Positions 9,494-17,569 are shown, counted from the first letter of the stretch. The stretch: DNA of 64,000 nt from Flavobacterium hercynium (GCF_002217285.1 NZ_MUGW01000042.1:1-64000); one strand, 5' to 3'. Program-made: numbers and translations. The notes: generated from the sequence alone by a model not told the origin.

Positions 9494-9614
9494 AAATTAA
9501 AATATTAAATGATTTAAAGATTTACACAAATACTAAATCATTCTATTTATTCAAAAAAATTCAGATTGGATATTTTTTTAATTAAATTTTTCAATCTTTA
9601 AATATCAAAAAAAA

Positions 9615-10565
9615 ATGAAAGTATTAGCGAATGACGGAATTTCAAAAAGTGGAATTCTAGCTTTAGAAAAAGGTGGATTTGAAGTTATAACTACAAAAGT
9701 AGCTCAAGAACAAGTAGCTAATTTTGTGAATGAAAACAATGTTGACGTTGTTTTAGTGCGTAGCGCAACTAAAGTACGTAAAGATATTATCGATGCTTGT
9801 CCTGGACTAAAAGTTATTGGTCGTGGTGGTGTTGGAATGGATAACATCGATGTGGATTATGCAAAAAGCAAAGGAATTCACGTTATTAATACGCCTGCTT
9901 CCTCTTCAGAATCTGTTGCTGAATTAGTATTCGGACATTTATTTTCAGGTGTTCGTTTCTTACACGATTCTAACAGAAATATGCCTCTTGAAGGAGATTC
10001 TAACTTCGAAGGTTTGAAAAAAGCATACGCAAACGGAATTGAATTAAGAGGAAAAACGCTTGGTATTGTTGGTATCGGACGTATTGGTCAGGCTACTGCA
10101 AAAATGGCGCTTGGTTTAGGTATGAAAGTTATCGCTGCCGATAGCTTTATCCCTCAGGTAGATATTAAAGTAGAATTCTTTGACGGTCAGTCTATCACTA
10201 CAACTATCGTTTCACAATCATTAGAATCTTTATTCAAAGAAGCTGATTTCATTACACTACACGTTCCTGCTCAAAATGGTTACATCGTTGGTGAAAAAGA
10301 ATTCGAAATCATGAAAGATGGTGTTGGAATCGTAAACTGTGCACGTGGTGGGGTTATTGATGAAGTAGCTTTAGTAAAAGCTTTAGATTCAGGAAAAGTA
10401 GCTTTTGCAGGATTAGACGTTTTCGAAAACGAGCCTAAACCGGAAATGGCACTTTTAATGCACACTAAAATCTCTTTGACTCCTCATATTGGAGCAGCAA
10501 CCGGAGAAGCACAAGACAGAATTGGTACTGAATTAGCATCACAAATTATTACTTTGTTGAGCTAA
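9615..10565 (+). CDS. serA: D-3-phosphoglycerate dehydrogenase-like D-2-hydroxyacid dehydrogenase
   Basis: 316 residues, the short form of SerA without a C-terminal ACT or ASB regulatory domain, so serine feedback through an ACT domain is not expected. The NAD-binding loop GIGRIG is at 153-158. The catalytic triad is R244 (NCARGG), E273 (ENEP) and H291 (TPHIGAAT). The reaction, 3-phosphoglycerate to 3-phosphohydroxypyruvate with NAD, feeds SerC immediately upstream. A related hydroxyacid specificity cannot be excluded from sequence alone, but the serC neighbour supports SerA. It is closed by a strong terminator. Confidence 0.88.
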   Translation: MKVLANDGISKSGILALEKGGFEVITTKVAQEQVANFVNENNVDVVLVRSATKVRKDIIDACPGLKVIGRGGVGMDNIDVDYAKSKGIHVINTPASSSESVAELVFGHLFSGVRFLHDSNRNMPLEGDSNFEGLKKAYANGIELRGKTLGIVGIGRIGQATAKMALGLGMKVIAADSFIPQVDIKVEFFDGQSITTTIVSQSLESLFKEADFITLHVPAQNGYIVGEKEFEIMKDGVGIVNCARGGVIDEVALVKALDSGKVAFAGLDVFENEPKPEMALLMHTKISLTPHIGAATGEAQDRIGTELASQIITLLS

Positions 10566-10588
10566 TCAACTATAATTAAATATCTTAG

Positions 10589-10622
10589 AAGGGATTTATT
10601 AACATCGTTTAATAAATCCCTT
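10589..10622 (+). terminator. Terminator of the serC-serA unit
   Basis: The 12-bp stem GGGATTTATTAA (10591-10602) pairs with TTAATAAATCCC (10609-10620) around a 6-base loop, with a T-rich tail. Confidence 0.88.
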
Positions 10623-10634
10623 TTATTTTTTAAC

Positions 10635-10642
10635 TAAATTTG
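10635..10642 (+). promoter_or_regulatory. Candidate -7 box for the DUF937 gene
   Basis: TAAATTTG matches TAnnTTTG and lies 27 bases before the ATG, just after the serA terminator. No clear -33 TTG was seen. Confidence 0.5.
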
Positions 10643-10668
10643 AGTTCTAATCTAAAAACCTATACATC

Positions 10669-11226
10669 ATGTTTGAACAATTAACGCAATTAGTACAGCA
10701 GTACAGCGGTGATACAGTCGTTAAAAACGAAGCTGTTCCAAATGAACACAATGAGGCGGTAATAACCGAAACAAGTAACTCAATATTCGACGGATTAAAA
10801 AAGATCGCTTCAGAAGGCGGTACAGAGCAATTAGCAGCCTTATTCAACGGAAGCGCACCTGTAAACAGTTCTAATCCTGTAGTTCAAAAAATAACAGAGC
10901 AATTATCCGGAACGTTAGGCAATAAATTTGGAATAAGCAGCGAAACTTCGTCTGGAGTTGCTGCGAGTTTAATTCCACAGGTTTTAAACTCTTTAGTAAA
11001 CAAAGCAAAAGATCCTAAAGACAGTAGTTTTCAAATTTCAGATATCATCAGTTCTATTACCGGAAACAGCGGTCAGGCTTCCGGAATTATGGATGCGATT
11101 TCTAAATACGGAACTCAATTTGGCTTAGACCAAAACAATGACGGTAAAATCGACGAAGCTGATGTGGCAGCTATTGCTAAAAAAGGCGGACTTGGAGGTT
11201 TGTTCGGAAGATTATTTAGTAAATAG
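10669..11226 (+). CDS. DUF937 domain protein
   Basis: 185 residues, Gln/Ser/Gly-rich, without a signal peptide or membrane segment. Two DUF937-like (YidB-type) helical repeats are visible: the first around residues 1-85 (LTQLVQQYSGD, later LAALFNGS), the second around 90-150 (SGVAASLIPQVLNSLVNKAKDP). Near the C-terminus is an EF-hand-like loop, DQNNDGKIDEAD, followed by a glycine-rich end. The function of the family is unknown. The calcium-like loop is seen directly, but whether it binds metal is inference. It has its own -7 box and terminator. Confidence 0.85.
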   Translation: MFEQLTQLVQQYSGDTVVKNEAVPNEHNEAVITETSNSIFDGLKKIASEGGTEQLAALFNGSAPVNSSNPVVQKITEQLSGTLGNKFGISSETSSGVAASLIPQVLNSLVNKAKDPKDSSFQISDIISSITGNSGQASGIMDAISKYGTQFGLDQNNDGKIDEADVAAIAKKGGLGGLFGRLFSK

Positions 11227-11255
11227 AATTTTTCTAAATTTAAAATATAGCCTAA

Positions 11256-11284
11256 AAGCTGCTTACGTTGTAAGTAGCTTTTTT
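11256..11284 (+). terminator. Terminator after the DUF937 gene
   Basis: The 11-bp stem AAGCTGCTTAC (11256-11266) pairs with GTAAGTAGCTT (11270-11280), with one wobble pair, a 3-base loop and a T run. Confidence 0.8.
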
Positions 11285-11398
11285 TATTGCAAACCTTGAT
11301 CTTGTTCAAAACTTCAAACAATATAAACTGTTAAATAACAACGCTTCACATTGATTTTTTTGTAATTTTAAACTTCAACATTTCTAACTCCCGACAAC

Positions 11399-11839
11399 AT
11401 GAAGCATTGCATTTACATATTGATCACCCTGTTTACGATAATTGCCTGCTCCACGTCACAAAAAACAAACGTTGACAAACAAAACACTGACAAGCAAAAC
11501 GTTGCCTTAAATGATACTATTCGAATCGCCAATGATTCTCTTGAATATGAAGTCATTATTATCGATAACGGTTTTAGCACATGGCTGAATTCAAGAGCTT
11601 TTCCTAGAAATTACCACACACAAAGTTACCTTGAGAACAAAAACAGATTATACGTAACAGAATGGAATAGCCGAGTACTCCAACCGCAACGCTATGATCC
11701 TAATTTGTACGAAATGAATATCAACTACGAGCCTGGTATCGATTACGGATACGAAGTAAATTACCTGATTTATAATTATATGATTTATTTTCAAAATACT
11801 TATAAACAAAAGCTTTGGGGATATGTTCCTTCAAGATAA
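11399..11839 (+). CDS. DUF6146-like lipoprotein
   Basis: 146 residues. A lipoprotein signal ends at IIACSTSQ (Cys17), so the mature protein is lipid-anchored to an envelope membrane. The mature part starts with a Lys/Asn/Gln linker, then a compact domain rich in Tyr and Asn (about 50-146) with the stretches FSTWLNSRAFPRNYHTQSYL and YEPGIDYGYEVNYLIYNYM. I recall this as DUF6146. The function is unknown. The next gene starts 33 bases later on the same strand but has its own -7 box. Confidence 0.7.
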   Translation: MKHCIYILITLFTIIACSTSQKTNVDKQNTDKQNVALNDTIRIANDSLEYEVIIIDNGFSTWLNSRAFPRNYHTQSYLENKNRLYVTEWNSRVLQPQRYDPNLYEMNINYEPGIDYGYEVNYLIYNYMIYFQNTYKQKLWGYVPSR

Positions 11840-11846
11840 TGTTATT

Positions 11847-11854
11847 ATATTTGT
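11847..11854 (+). promoter_or_regulatory. Candidate -7 box for the 100-residue membrane protein
   Basis: TATATTTG matches TAnnTTTG and lies 18 bases before the ATG at 11872. The -33 region is weak. Confidence 0.45.
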
Positions 11855-11871
11855 AATCATTATAAGTCAAA

Positions 11872-12174
11872 ATGAATAAATTAAAACAACGCTGGGGCAT
11901 TACCTCCAATTTTCAGCTTATCATCATTTTCATCGTTTTTGCCGTCACAGGATCATCTTCGGCATGGTTGTCTAAACCCTTTTGCGAATGGTTGGGTGTC
12001 ACCAAAGAAGATTTTGGCGGATGGTTTACCCTAATCCGATTAATCATTATTTTCCCTATTTATCAGGTTTTGCTTGTGGCGATAGGAACTCTGTTCGGAC
12101 AATTTCAGTTTTTCTGGAAATTCGAAAAGAAAATGCTCAAAAGTATGGGATTAGGATTTCTGTTTAAAGACTAA
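11872..12174 (+). CDS. Small two-helix membrane protein (DUF6787-like)
   Basis: 100 residues with two predicted membrane helices (about 14-33 and 50-74). A loop rich in acidic and Trp/Gly residues (KPFCEWLGVTKEDFGGWF) lies between them, and a positively charged C-terminal tail (WKFEKKMLKSMG) suggests a cytoplasmic end. I recall closely similar flavobacterial proteins under DUF6787; the function is unknown. It follows the DUF6146-like gene and is convergent with the next gene, only nine bases apart. Confidence 0.7.
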   Translation: MNKLKQRWGITSNFQLIIIFIVFAVTGSSSAWLSKPFCEWLGVTKEDFGGWFTLIRLIIIFPIYQVLLVAIGTLFGQFQFFWKFEKKMLKSMGLGFLFKD

Positions 12175-12183
12175 ATTCTTTAG

Positions 12184-12480
12184 CTAGATTTCTTCTTCCT
12201 GTTTTGAAAAAAAGTAGGTGTAAATCCATGTAATTGTAAAAGACGGAATCACATCTGTAAATGGAAGAATCTCTTCGACAAAGGTTAAAATACTGGCAAC
12301 CTTCCCTACTCTTCCTTTATACATTCTGGTCATTATAAAAGCAGCTATTGGCGCCCAGATCACATCACCGAATTCTCCCAATACCGGAATCGAAAATGAA
12401 ACCATTCCAATAGCGTCAAAAAGCAACCCAAAAAGGAGCTTTTTCATTTTATCGTCGTTTACTGCTTTAATTTCCTGCAT
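12184..12480 (-). CDS. Small membrane protein, unknown function
   Basis: 98 residues. A short polar N-terminus is followed by two or three hydrophobic segments (about 15-32, 37-50 and 63-88), the last helix interrupted by Pro (LPFTDVIPSF). A short acidic C-terminus (KQEEEI) ends the protein. The motif GEFGDVIWAPIAAFIMTRMYKG recurs in small flavobacterial membrane proteins. It is a convergent neighbour of the DUF6787-like gene, with no terminator between them. No function is assigned. Confidence 0.7.
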   Translation of the reverse strand: MQEIKAVNDDKMKKLLFGLLFDAIGMVSFSIPVLGEFGDVIWAPIAAFIMTRMYKGRVGKVASILTFVEEILPFTDVIPSFTITWIYTYFFSKQEEEI

Positions 12481-12652
12481 CTTACTTTGCTTTAGATATT
12501 ATTCGAATTTAAAAAAAATTAGTATATCAAATTTATTCGTTGGTATAATTTTGTTTCTAAATTCCCATTTGTGTTTTTCTTCCTAAAATTCTGTTACAAC
12601 CCATTTTAATATCGGCAGAATCTTTGTTTCTTTGTAGAAACAGTTTCCATCG

Positions 12653-13531
12653 ATGATACACGCAAAAAACATACATAAATTCTACGATCAGCTCGAAGTT
12701 CTAAAAGGAGTTAATTTACATATCAAAAAAGGAGAAATTGTTTCGATCGTTGGCGCATCAGGCGCCGGAAAAACGACACTTTTACAAATTCTGGGAACGC
12801 TTGACAAACCCGAACGAAATACCGAATCTTCATTAAGCATAAATGGTGCCAATATTTTTCAGCTGCAAGATGTAGAAAAAGACAATTCAAAAGAAGAAAG
12901 AACATTCAAGATCTTTTCTTGGGCAGGAGGTATTTATTCCATTATTTTAATCTTCTTTTTATTGTTTTTCAGACATACTATCGAAACAGGTTTAATAGGT
13001 ACACTTACTTATGTTATCATTTTTTTTCCTTTAGTATTAGTTACTATTTACATGAACCGCTACTTTAAAAAACAAAGCAAAAAAGACAAAGTTTTATCTA
13101 ACTTCAGAAATCTGAATCTGGGATTTATTTTTCAGTTTCATCAATTGCTTCCTGAATTCACCGCCTTAGAAAACGTTTGTATTCCTGCTTTTATGGCCAA
13201 TAAACCAAAAGCTGAAACAGAAGCCGAAGCCAAAAGATTACTTGAATATTTAGGATTATCACACAGAATTCATCACAAACCCAACGAACTTTCAGGTGGA
13301 GAACAACAGCGTGTGGCGGTTGCAAGAGCTTTAATCAATAAACCAGACGTTATTTTTGCCGATGAACCTTCCGGAAATCTTGATACGCATTCTGCCGAAA
13401 ACCTGCACCAGTTATTTTTTCAGCTTCGCGATGAATTCGGGCAAACCTTTGTTATTGTAACACATAACGAGGAATTGGCAAATATGGCTGATCGAAAATT
13501 GATTATGGTCGACGGACAAATTAGCAATTAG
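12653..13531 (+). CDS. LolD-like ABC transporter ATPase carrying a two-helix membrane insert
   Basis: 292 residues, where the LolD/MacB-type family is usually about 220-235. All nucleotide-site motifs are intact: Walker A GASGAGKTT (34-42), Q-loop Q161 in FIFQFHQLLPEF, signature LSGGEQQ (213-219), Walker B VIFADEP with D237/E238, and H-loop H271. Between the first beta sheet and the Q-loop, where relatives have a short connector, lie about 70 extra residues (about 75-146). These hold two clear hydrophobic helices (about 86-106 and 114-134) flanked by charged residues (KDNSKEER before, RYFKKQSKKDK after). The insert is in frame. No permease gene lies next to it. By family it should power lipoprotein or macrolide-type export; the insert could anchor it to the membrane. 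Confidence 0.85.
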   Translation: MIHAKNIHKFYDQLEVLKGVNLHIKKGEIVSIVGASGAGKTTLLQILGTLDKPERNTESSLSINGANIFQLQDVEKDNSKEERTFKIFSWAGGIYSIILIFFLLFFRHTIETGLIGTLTYVIIFFPLVLVTIYMNRYFKKQSKKDKVLSNFRNLNLGFIFQFHQLLPEFTALENVCIPAFMANKPKAETEAEAKRLLEYLGLSHRIHHKPNELSGGEQQRVAVARALINKPDVIFADEPSGNLDTHSAENLHQLFFQLRDEFGQTFVIVTHNEELANMADRKLIMVDGQISN

Positions 13532-13533
13532 AA

Positions 13534-13615
13534 TTAGGAGCTATTTCCTGCTGTACGCTATATCTTTTCCCTGCTAAAAAAGCAGGAAAAAGGATGCCGC
13601 TTCCATCAGGGCTAG
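13534..13615. repeat. Dispersed hairpin element, copy A
   Basis: The element sits between the ABC gene and TIGR02757. Its core is a hairpin (CCCTGCT at 13569-13575 with AGCAGG at 13581-13586), followed by AAAAAGGATGCCGCTTCCATC. A second copy with a differently sequenced hairpin but the same flank is at 42271-42358. It is non-coding. Confidence 0.55.
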
Positions 13616-13648
13616 AACTTCTGAACAATAAGAACATTCATTTTCAAC

Positions 13649-14413
13649 ATGAACCAAAAAGAACTCAAAGAATTTCTTGACGAAAAAGTCATTCAATATA
13701 ACAATCAGGATTTTATCGAAAGTGATCCTGTACAAATTCCGCATTTATTCTCTCAAAAAGAAGACATCGAAATTGCAGGTTTTCTAAGCGCAACAATTGC
13801 TTGGGGAAATCGCAAAATGATTATCAAAAACTCCCATAGCATGATGGAATTGATGGGTAATACACCTTACGATTTTGTCATGTCACATTCAGACGAAGAC
13901 TTAGAAAGACTAGAAACCTTTGTTCACCGAACTTTTAATGGAAAAGATTTTGGTGGTTTCATCAAAGGATTACAGCATATCTACCAAAATCATGGCGGTC
14001 TGGAAACTGTTTTTGCAAAACATCAGGAAAAAGACAGTTTGCAAAAAAGTATACATGAATTCAAAAAGATATTTTTCGAAATCGATCATTTACCCCGAAC
14101 ACAAAAACATATTTCTGATCCGCTAAATAATTCAGCGGCAAAGAGAATCAATATGTACCTGCGCTGGATGGTTCGTCAGGACACCAAAGGAGTTGACTTA
14201 GGCATCTGGAAAACCATTTCGCCCGCTGCACTATCCTGCCCGCTTGATGTACATTCCGGAAACGTTGCCAGAAAACTGAACATCTTAACCCGAAAACAAA
14301 ACGACGGAAAAGCATTAACCGAATTAGACCTTGCGCTTCGTAAAATGGACGCTAAAGATCCTGTAAAATACGATTTTGCCTTGTTTGGATTAGGTGTCTT
14401 TGAAGGGTTTTAA
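13649..14413 (+). CDS. TIGR02757 (DUF2400) family protein
   Basis: 254 residues, mostly helical and soluble. It has the family's N-terminal HLFSQKEDIEIAGFLSATIAWGNR stretch in pieces (about 35-60), a central RINMYLRWMVRQDTKGVDLG segment, and the C-terminal PLDVHSGNVARKLNIL and DPVKYDFALFGLGVF segments. Two of these resemble the helix-hairpin-helix glycosylase fold, with an invariant DxHxG core. Enzyme activity has not been shown to my knowledge. A link to DNA repair is inference from fold. It stands between the ABC ATPase and a DEAD-box helicase on the same strand. Confidence 0.85.
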   Translation: MNQKELKEFLDEKVIQYNNQDFIESDPVQIPHLFSQKEDIEIAGFLSATIAWGNRKMIIKNSHSMMELMGNTPYDFVMSHSDEDLERLETFVHRTFNGKDFGGFIKGLQHIYQNHGGLETVFAKHQEKDSLQKSIHEFKKIFFEIDHLPRTQKHISDPLNNSAAKRINMYLRWMVRQDTKGVDLGIWKTISPAALSCPLDVHSGNVARKLNILTRKQNDGKALTELDLALRKMDAKDPVKYDFALFGLGVFEGF

Positions 14414-14490
14414 TACTGAAAAACAGACTGTTAAATCATTAGAATATTAGATCATTAGAATTATCTAGTGATCTAACCGTGAATTTAATG

Positions 14491-14498
14491 TACATTTG
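14491..14498 (+). promoter_or_regulatory. -7 box for the DEAD-box helicase gene
   Basis: TACATTTG matches TAnnTTTG and lies 17 bases before the ATG at 14516. The -33 region is weak. The leader would be about ten bases. Confidence 0.5.
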
Positions 14499-14515
14499 CA
14501 CAAAATTTAATGTAA

Positions 14516-15868
14516 ATGAGCACTTTCGAAAAATTCAATCTTCCAAAATCAGTACAAAAAGCAATCGACGAATTAGGATTTGTTACGCCAACTCCTATTC
14601 AGGAAAAATCCTTTTCTGTGATTATGTCAGGTCGTGATATGATGGGAATTGCGCAAACCGGTACCGGAAAAACATTTGCATACTTATTGCCTCTTTTAAA
14701 ATTATACAAATTTACCCCAACCAACACACCAAAGATTGTCGTTCTGGTTCCAACACGTGAATTAGTAGTTCAGGTTGTAGAAGAAGTAGAAAAATTAACC
14801 AAATACATGTCGGTTAAAACACTTGGGATATTTGGGGGAGTAAACATCAATACACAAAAAAAAGCCGTTTACGAAGGTGTCGACATTTTGGTAGGAACGC
14901 CAGGTAGAACAATGGACTTAGCGCTTGATGCCGTGGTTCGTTTCGATGAAACTCAAAAGTTAGTTATCGATGAGTTTGATGAAATGCTAAACTTAGGTTT
15001 CCGCACACAACTAACAGCGTTGTTGGCGATGATGAAAACAAAACGTCAAAATATTCTTTTCTCAGCAACAATGACAGATGAAGTTGATGCTGTTTTAAAT
15101 GACTTTTTTGATTTCCCTGAAGAAGTTACACTTGCAGCTTCAGGAACACCTCTTGAAAAAATAACTCAGATAACGTATAACGTTCCTAACTTTAATACTA
15201 AAGTAAATCTGTTAAAGCATTTATTAGCTACAGACGAAAGCATGGAACGTGTTTTGGTTTTTGTGAATAACAAAAAGATCTCTGATATGCTGCACACCAG
15301 AATCGAAGAAGATTTTGATGGTCAGTTTGGTGTAATTCACTCTAATAAATCTCAGAATTACCGTTTGAGTACGATGGCAGAATTTCAGGAAGGAAATCTT
15401 CGTGGACTAATCACAACCGATATCATGGCGAGAGGTTTGGATATTTCAAACATTTCACATGTTATTAACTTTGAGCTTCCTGAGTTTCCGGAATTATACA
15501 TGCACAGAATTGGTCGTACAGGTCGTGCGGATGCTACAGGAACTGCGATTAGCTTTATAACGCCTCGTGAAGAAGAGTTTAAAGTAGAAGTAGAAGTTCT
15601 AATGAATCAGGAACTTGACATCGCTGAATTCCCGGAAGAAGTTGAAATTTCACTAAAATTAATCGAACCAGAAAAAGACAAACAGCCTATTAAGTTTTTA
15701 ATGAAAAAACCAAAACTTGACGGTGACGGTGCTTTTCATGAAAAAGCAAAAAAGAATAAAAAAGTTAACTTAGGAGGTCCTTCTAAAACGAAAAAGAAAA
15801 CACACGGTTCTGTAAATAGAAATATGTTGAAAACCAGAGACAAGAAAAGAAAAGATAAGGATAAATAG
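14516..15868 (+). CDS. DEAD-box RNA helicase with a DEFD motif II
   Basis: 450 residues. Motifs in order: Q motif TPTPIQ (24-29), motif I AQTGTGKT (46-53), Ia PTREL (79-83), Ib GTPGR (127-131), motif II DEFD (152-155) where the family name residues are DEAD, motif III SAT (183-185), and later GLITTDIMARGLDI (IV-V) and HRIGRTGR (VI). A Lys-rich tail (about 395-450) probably binds RNA. It is a cytosolic ATP-dependent RNA remodelling enzyme, most like the RhlE/CsdA group. The Asp and Glu that bind and activate Mg-ATP are kept, so the Ala to Phe change need not abolish activity. The last hundred bases are followed by a bidirectional terminator and an inverted repeat. Confidence 0.92.
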   Translation: MSTFEKFNLPKSVQKAIDELGFVTPTPIQEKSFSVIMSGRDMMGIAQTGTGKTFAYLLPLLKLYKFTPTNTPKIVVLVPTRELVVQVVEEVEKLTKYMSVKTLGIFGGVNINTQKKAVYEGVDILVGTPGRTMDLALDAVVRFDETQKLVIDEFDEMLNLGFRTQLTALLAMMKTKRQNILFSATMTDEVDAVLNDFFDFPEEVTLAASGTPLEKITQITYNVPNFNTKVNLLKHLLATDESMERVLVFVNNKKISDMLHTRIEEDFDGQFGVIHSNKSQNYRLSTMAEFQEGNLRGLITTDIMARGLDISNISHVINFELPEFPELYMHRIGRTGRADATGTAISFITPREEEFKVEVEVLMNQELDIAEFPEEVEISLKLIEPEKDKQPIKFLMKKPKLDGDGAFHEKAKKNKKVNLGGPSKTKKKTHGSVNRNMLKTRDKKRKDKDK

Positions 15869-15876
15869 TTTTTTTT

Positions 15877-16009
15877 AAAGGGACAAAGGTTCTGAGAAAC
15901 AAAGGTTCAAAGGTTTAAAAGAAAGGCTCAAAGTTTTACAACTTTGAGCCTTTTATTTATTCTATACTTTGCGTCTTTTTACAAAGAACTTCAAAACCTT
16001 TGTCCCTTT
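15877..16009. terminator. Bidirectional terminator nested in a long inverted repeat
   Basis: The inner stem AAAGGCTCAAAGTT (15922-15935) pairs with AACTTTGAGCCTTT (15940-15953), a 14-bp perfect hairpin with flanking T and A tracts between convergent genes. An outer inverted repeat, AAAGGGACAAAGGTT (15877-15891) against AACCTTTGTCCCTTT (15995-16009), encloses it. The word CAAAGGTT or its complement recurs several times in the span. Confidence 0.8.
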
Positions 16010-16036
16010 GAACCTTTGCAACTTTGAACCTCAAAA

Positions 16037-17146
16037 TTAGCTTTTTGTAAAAATCAACCCAACTGGTGAGCACAATTCGATTTTTTTACCTGTATTGGTT
16101 AGTTTTCCTGTTACTTTATTTCTTTTAAAAATGATGATGTCATTCGTATACTGATGTCCTACTAAAAGATAATTTCCAGATGGATCAATAGCAAAATCTC
16201 TTGGACCTTTTCCTAACGTACTTACCTGCTCTACTAATTGAATACTTCCATTTTTAAGAATCTTATAAGTAGAAATAGCATTAACATCTGCGCGATCCGT
16301 AACATATAAAAACTTTCCATCTGCTGAAATTTTAATAGCTGCTGCACTTGTTCCGCCTTTAAAATCTTTGGCAAGAATACTCGTTTCAGCAATAATCTTT
16401 AAGCTTCCACTTTTATCATAACTAAAAGTCGTTAGCGTAGCATCTAATTCCTGTACCAAGTACACAAATTTTCCATCTTTACTAAACACCAAATGTCTTG
16501 GTCCGCTTCCTGCTTTTACATCGACAGTTTGTTTCAATTTCAGGATTTCATTTTTAGAATCAGGATTGTAGTTGTAGATAAAAACTTTATCAGTACCTAG
16601 ATCATTCGATAAAACATATTTCTTGTCAGGCGAAAAATAAACCATGTGAACATGCGCTTTTTCCTGACGTGCTTCGTTTTTACCTTTTCCTTCATGCTGA
16701 AGTATTTGCTGCACTTGCGTAATACTTCCGTCCGTTTTTTTCTTAAAAACAACAATACTTCCTCCGGAATAATTAGCAGCAATCACATTTTTATCATCAT
16801 TAATTAAATGACAAGGATCTGCACCTAACGCATCACTTTTATTCAAAAAAGTAAGCTTACCAGATGGCGCATTATAGCCAAAAGCACTTACTGTACTTTG
16901 CGGTCCGTTTTCGTTTACCGCATAAATAAATTTATTATCTGCTGAAGCTGATAAATAGCTCGGACTTAAAACATTCTCTGAGGAATTTTTCAATTTAAAA
17001 TTACCTGTAGTTGTATCAAATTCGTAAACATAAATTCCATTGCTTTGACAAGTATTAGTGTATGTCCCTACTACTAAATTAAACTTGTTCTGAGCCTGCA
17101 ATGAGCAAGCTACAATCGTAAAAAGCAATATATATAATCTTTTCAT
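16037..17146 (-). CDS. Secreted lactonase-family seven-bladed propeller protein
   Basis: 369 residues from the ATG at 17146. An upstream in-frame ATG (17236) would add an implausible Lys/Asn-rich leader before a good signal peptide (MKRLYILLFTIVACSLQAQ), so it is rejected. The mature protein is a 6-phosphogluconolactonase-like (YbhE/PF10282-type) beta propeller, with GTYTNTCQSNGIYVYEFD at its start, HMVYFSPDKKYVLSNDLG, SGPRHLVFSKDGKFVYLVQE and GPRDFAIDPSGNYLLVGHQ as blade repeats. Cytosolic YbhE hydrolyses 6-phosphogluconolactone. Export here argues for another lactone or a binding role, which is inference. It is monocistronic. Confidence 0.85.
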   Translation of the reverse strand: MKRLYILLFTIVACSLQAQNKFNLVVGTYTNTCQSNGIYVYEFDTTTGNFKLKNSSENVLSPSYLSASADNKFIYAVNENGPQSTVSAFGYNAPSGKLTFLNKSDALGADPCHLINDDKNVIAANYSGGSIVVFKKKTDGSITQVQQILQHEGKGKNEARQEKAHVHMVYFSPDKKYVLSNDLGTDKVFIYNYNPDSKNEILKLKQTVDVKAGSGPRHLVFSKDGKFVYLVQELDATLTTFSYDKSGSLKIIAETSILAKDFKGGTSAAAIKISADGKFLYVTDRADVNAISTYKILKNGSIQLVEQVSTLGKGPRDFAIDPSGNYLLVGHQYTNDIIIFKRNKVTGKLTNTGKKIELCSPVGLIFTKS

Positions 17147-17290
17147 ATTTTTTATTTTTATGCTAAAATACTCAATATTCCTTTTAAGAAGTTTATTTTT
17201 TATTACAAATGAATTTACAAAAGTTATATTTTTCAAACCTTCTGGAATGACTTACAATCATATCTATTCATTTTGAACGAGATATGTATC

Positions 17291-17371
17291 GTTCCTATGG
17301 AACTTTACTAACAAACCTTAAATACCGCGGATTAAAATCCGCGGCTACAAAATGTTTCGTTCCTCCGGAAC
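17291..17371. repeat. Palindromic repeat cluster in the 17147-17618 gap
   Basis: Three perfect palindromes in 81 bases: GTTCCTATGGAAC (17291-17303), CCGCGGATTAAAATCCGCGG (17325-17344) and GTTCCTCCGGAAC (17359-17371). The arms match elements near 40-80 and 63150-63231. A 66-codon frame crosses them but has no protein character. The rest of the 470-base gap is AT-rich. Confidence 0.7.
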
Positions 17372-17569
17372 TTTTTTTATATGCTATATTGCAAAATGAG
17401 ATCGGTAAATATTATCCGCCTTCAAAAAACAATTTGCCCCGAAAACACATTGTTCATATAACATGCTGCTGTATTTCTTTATAATTAAATCCTAATACCT
17501 TAAAATAAAACGATTCCATTACAACTTTCAAATACTAAATATTACTTCTCTGATTTGACTAAAAATTTG

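Noticed and set aside
12875..13090. The ABC ATPase insert as an insertion sequence or small mobile element
   Set aside because: It is in frame, has no inverted repeats or target duplication that I can see, and codes for two helices with plausible charge flanks.
17284..17484. 66-codon frame on the plus strand
   Set aside because: It runs through three palindromes and its peptide (for example KYRGLKSAATK) is a translation of the repeats.
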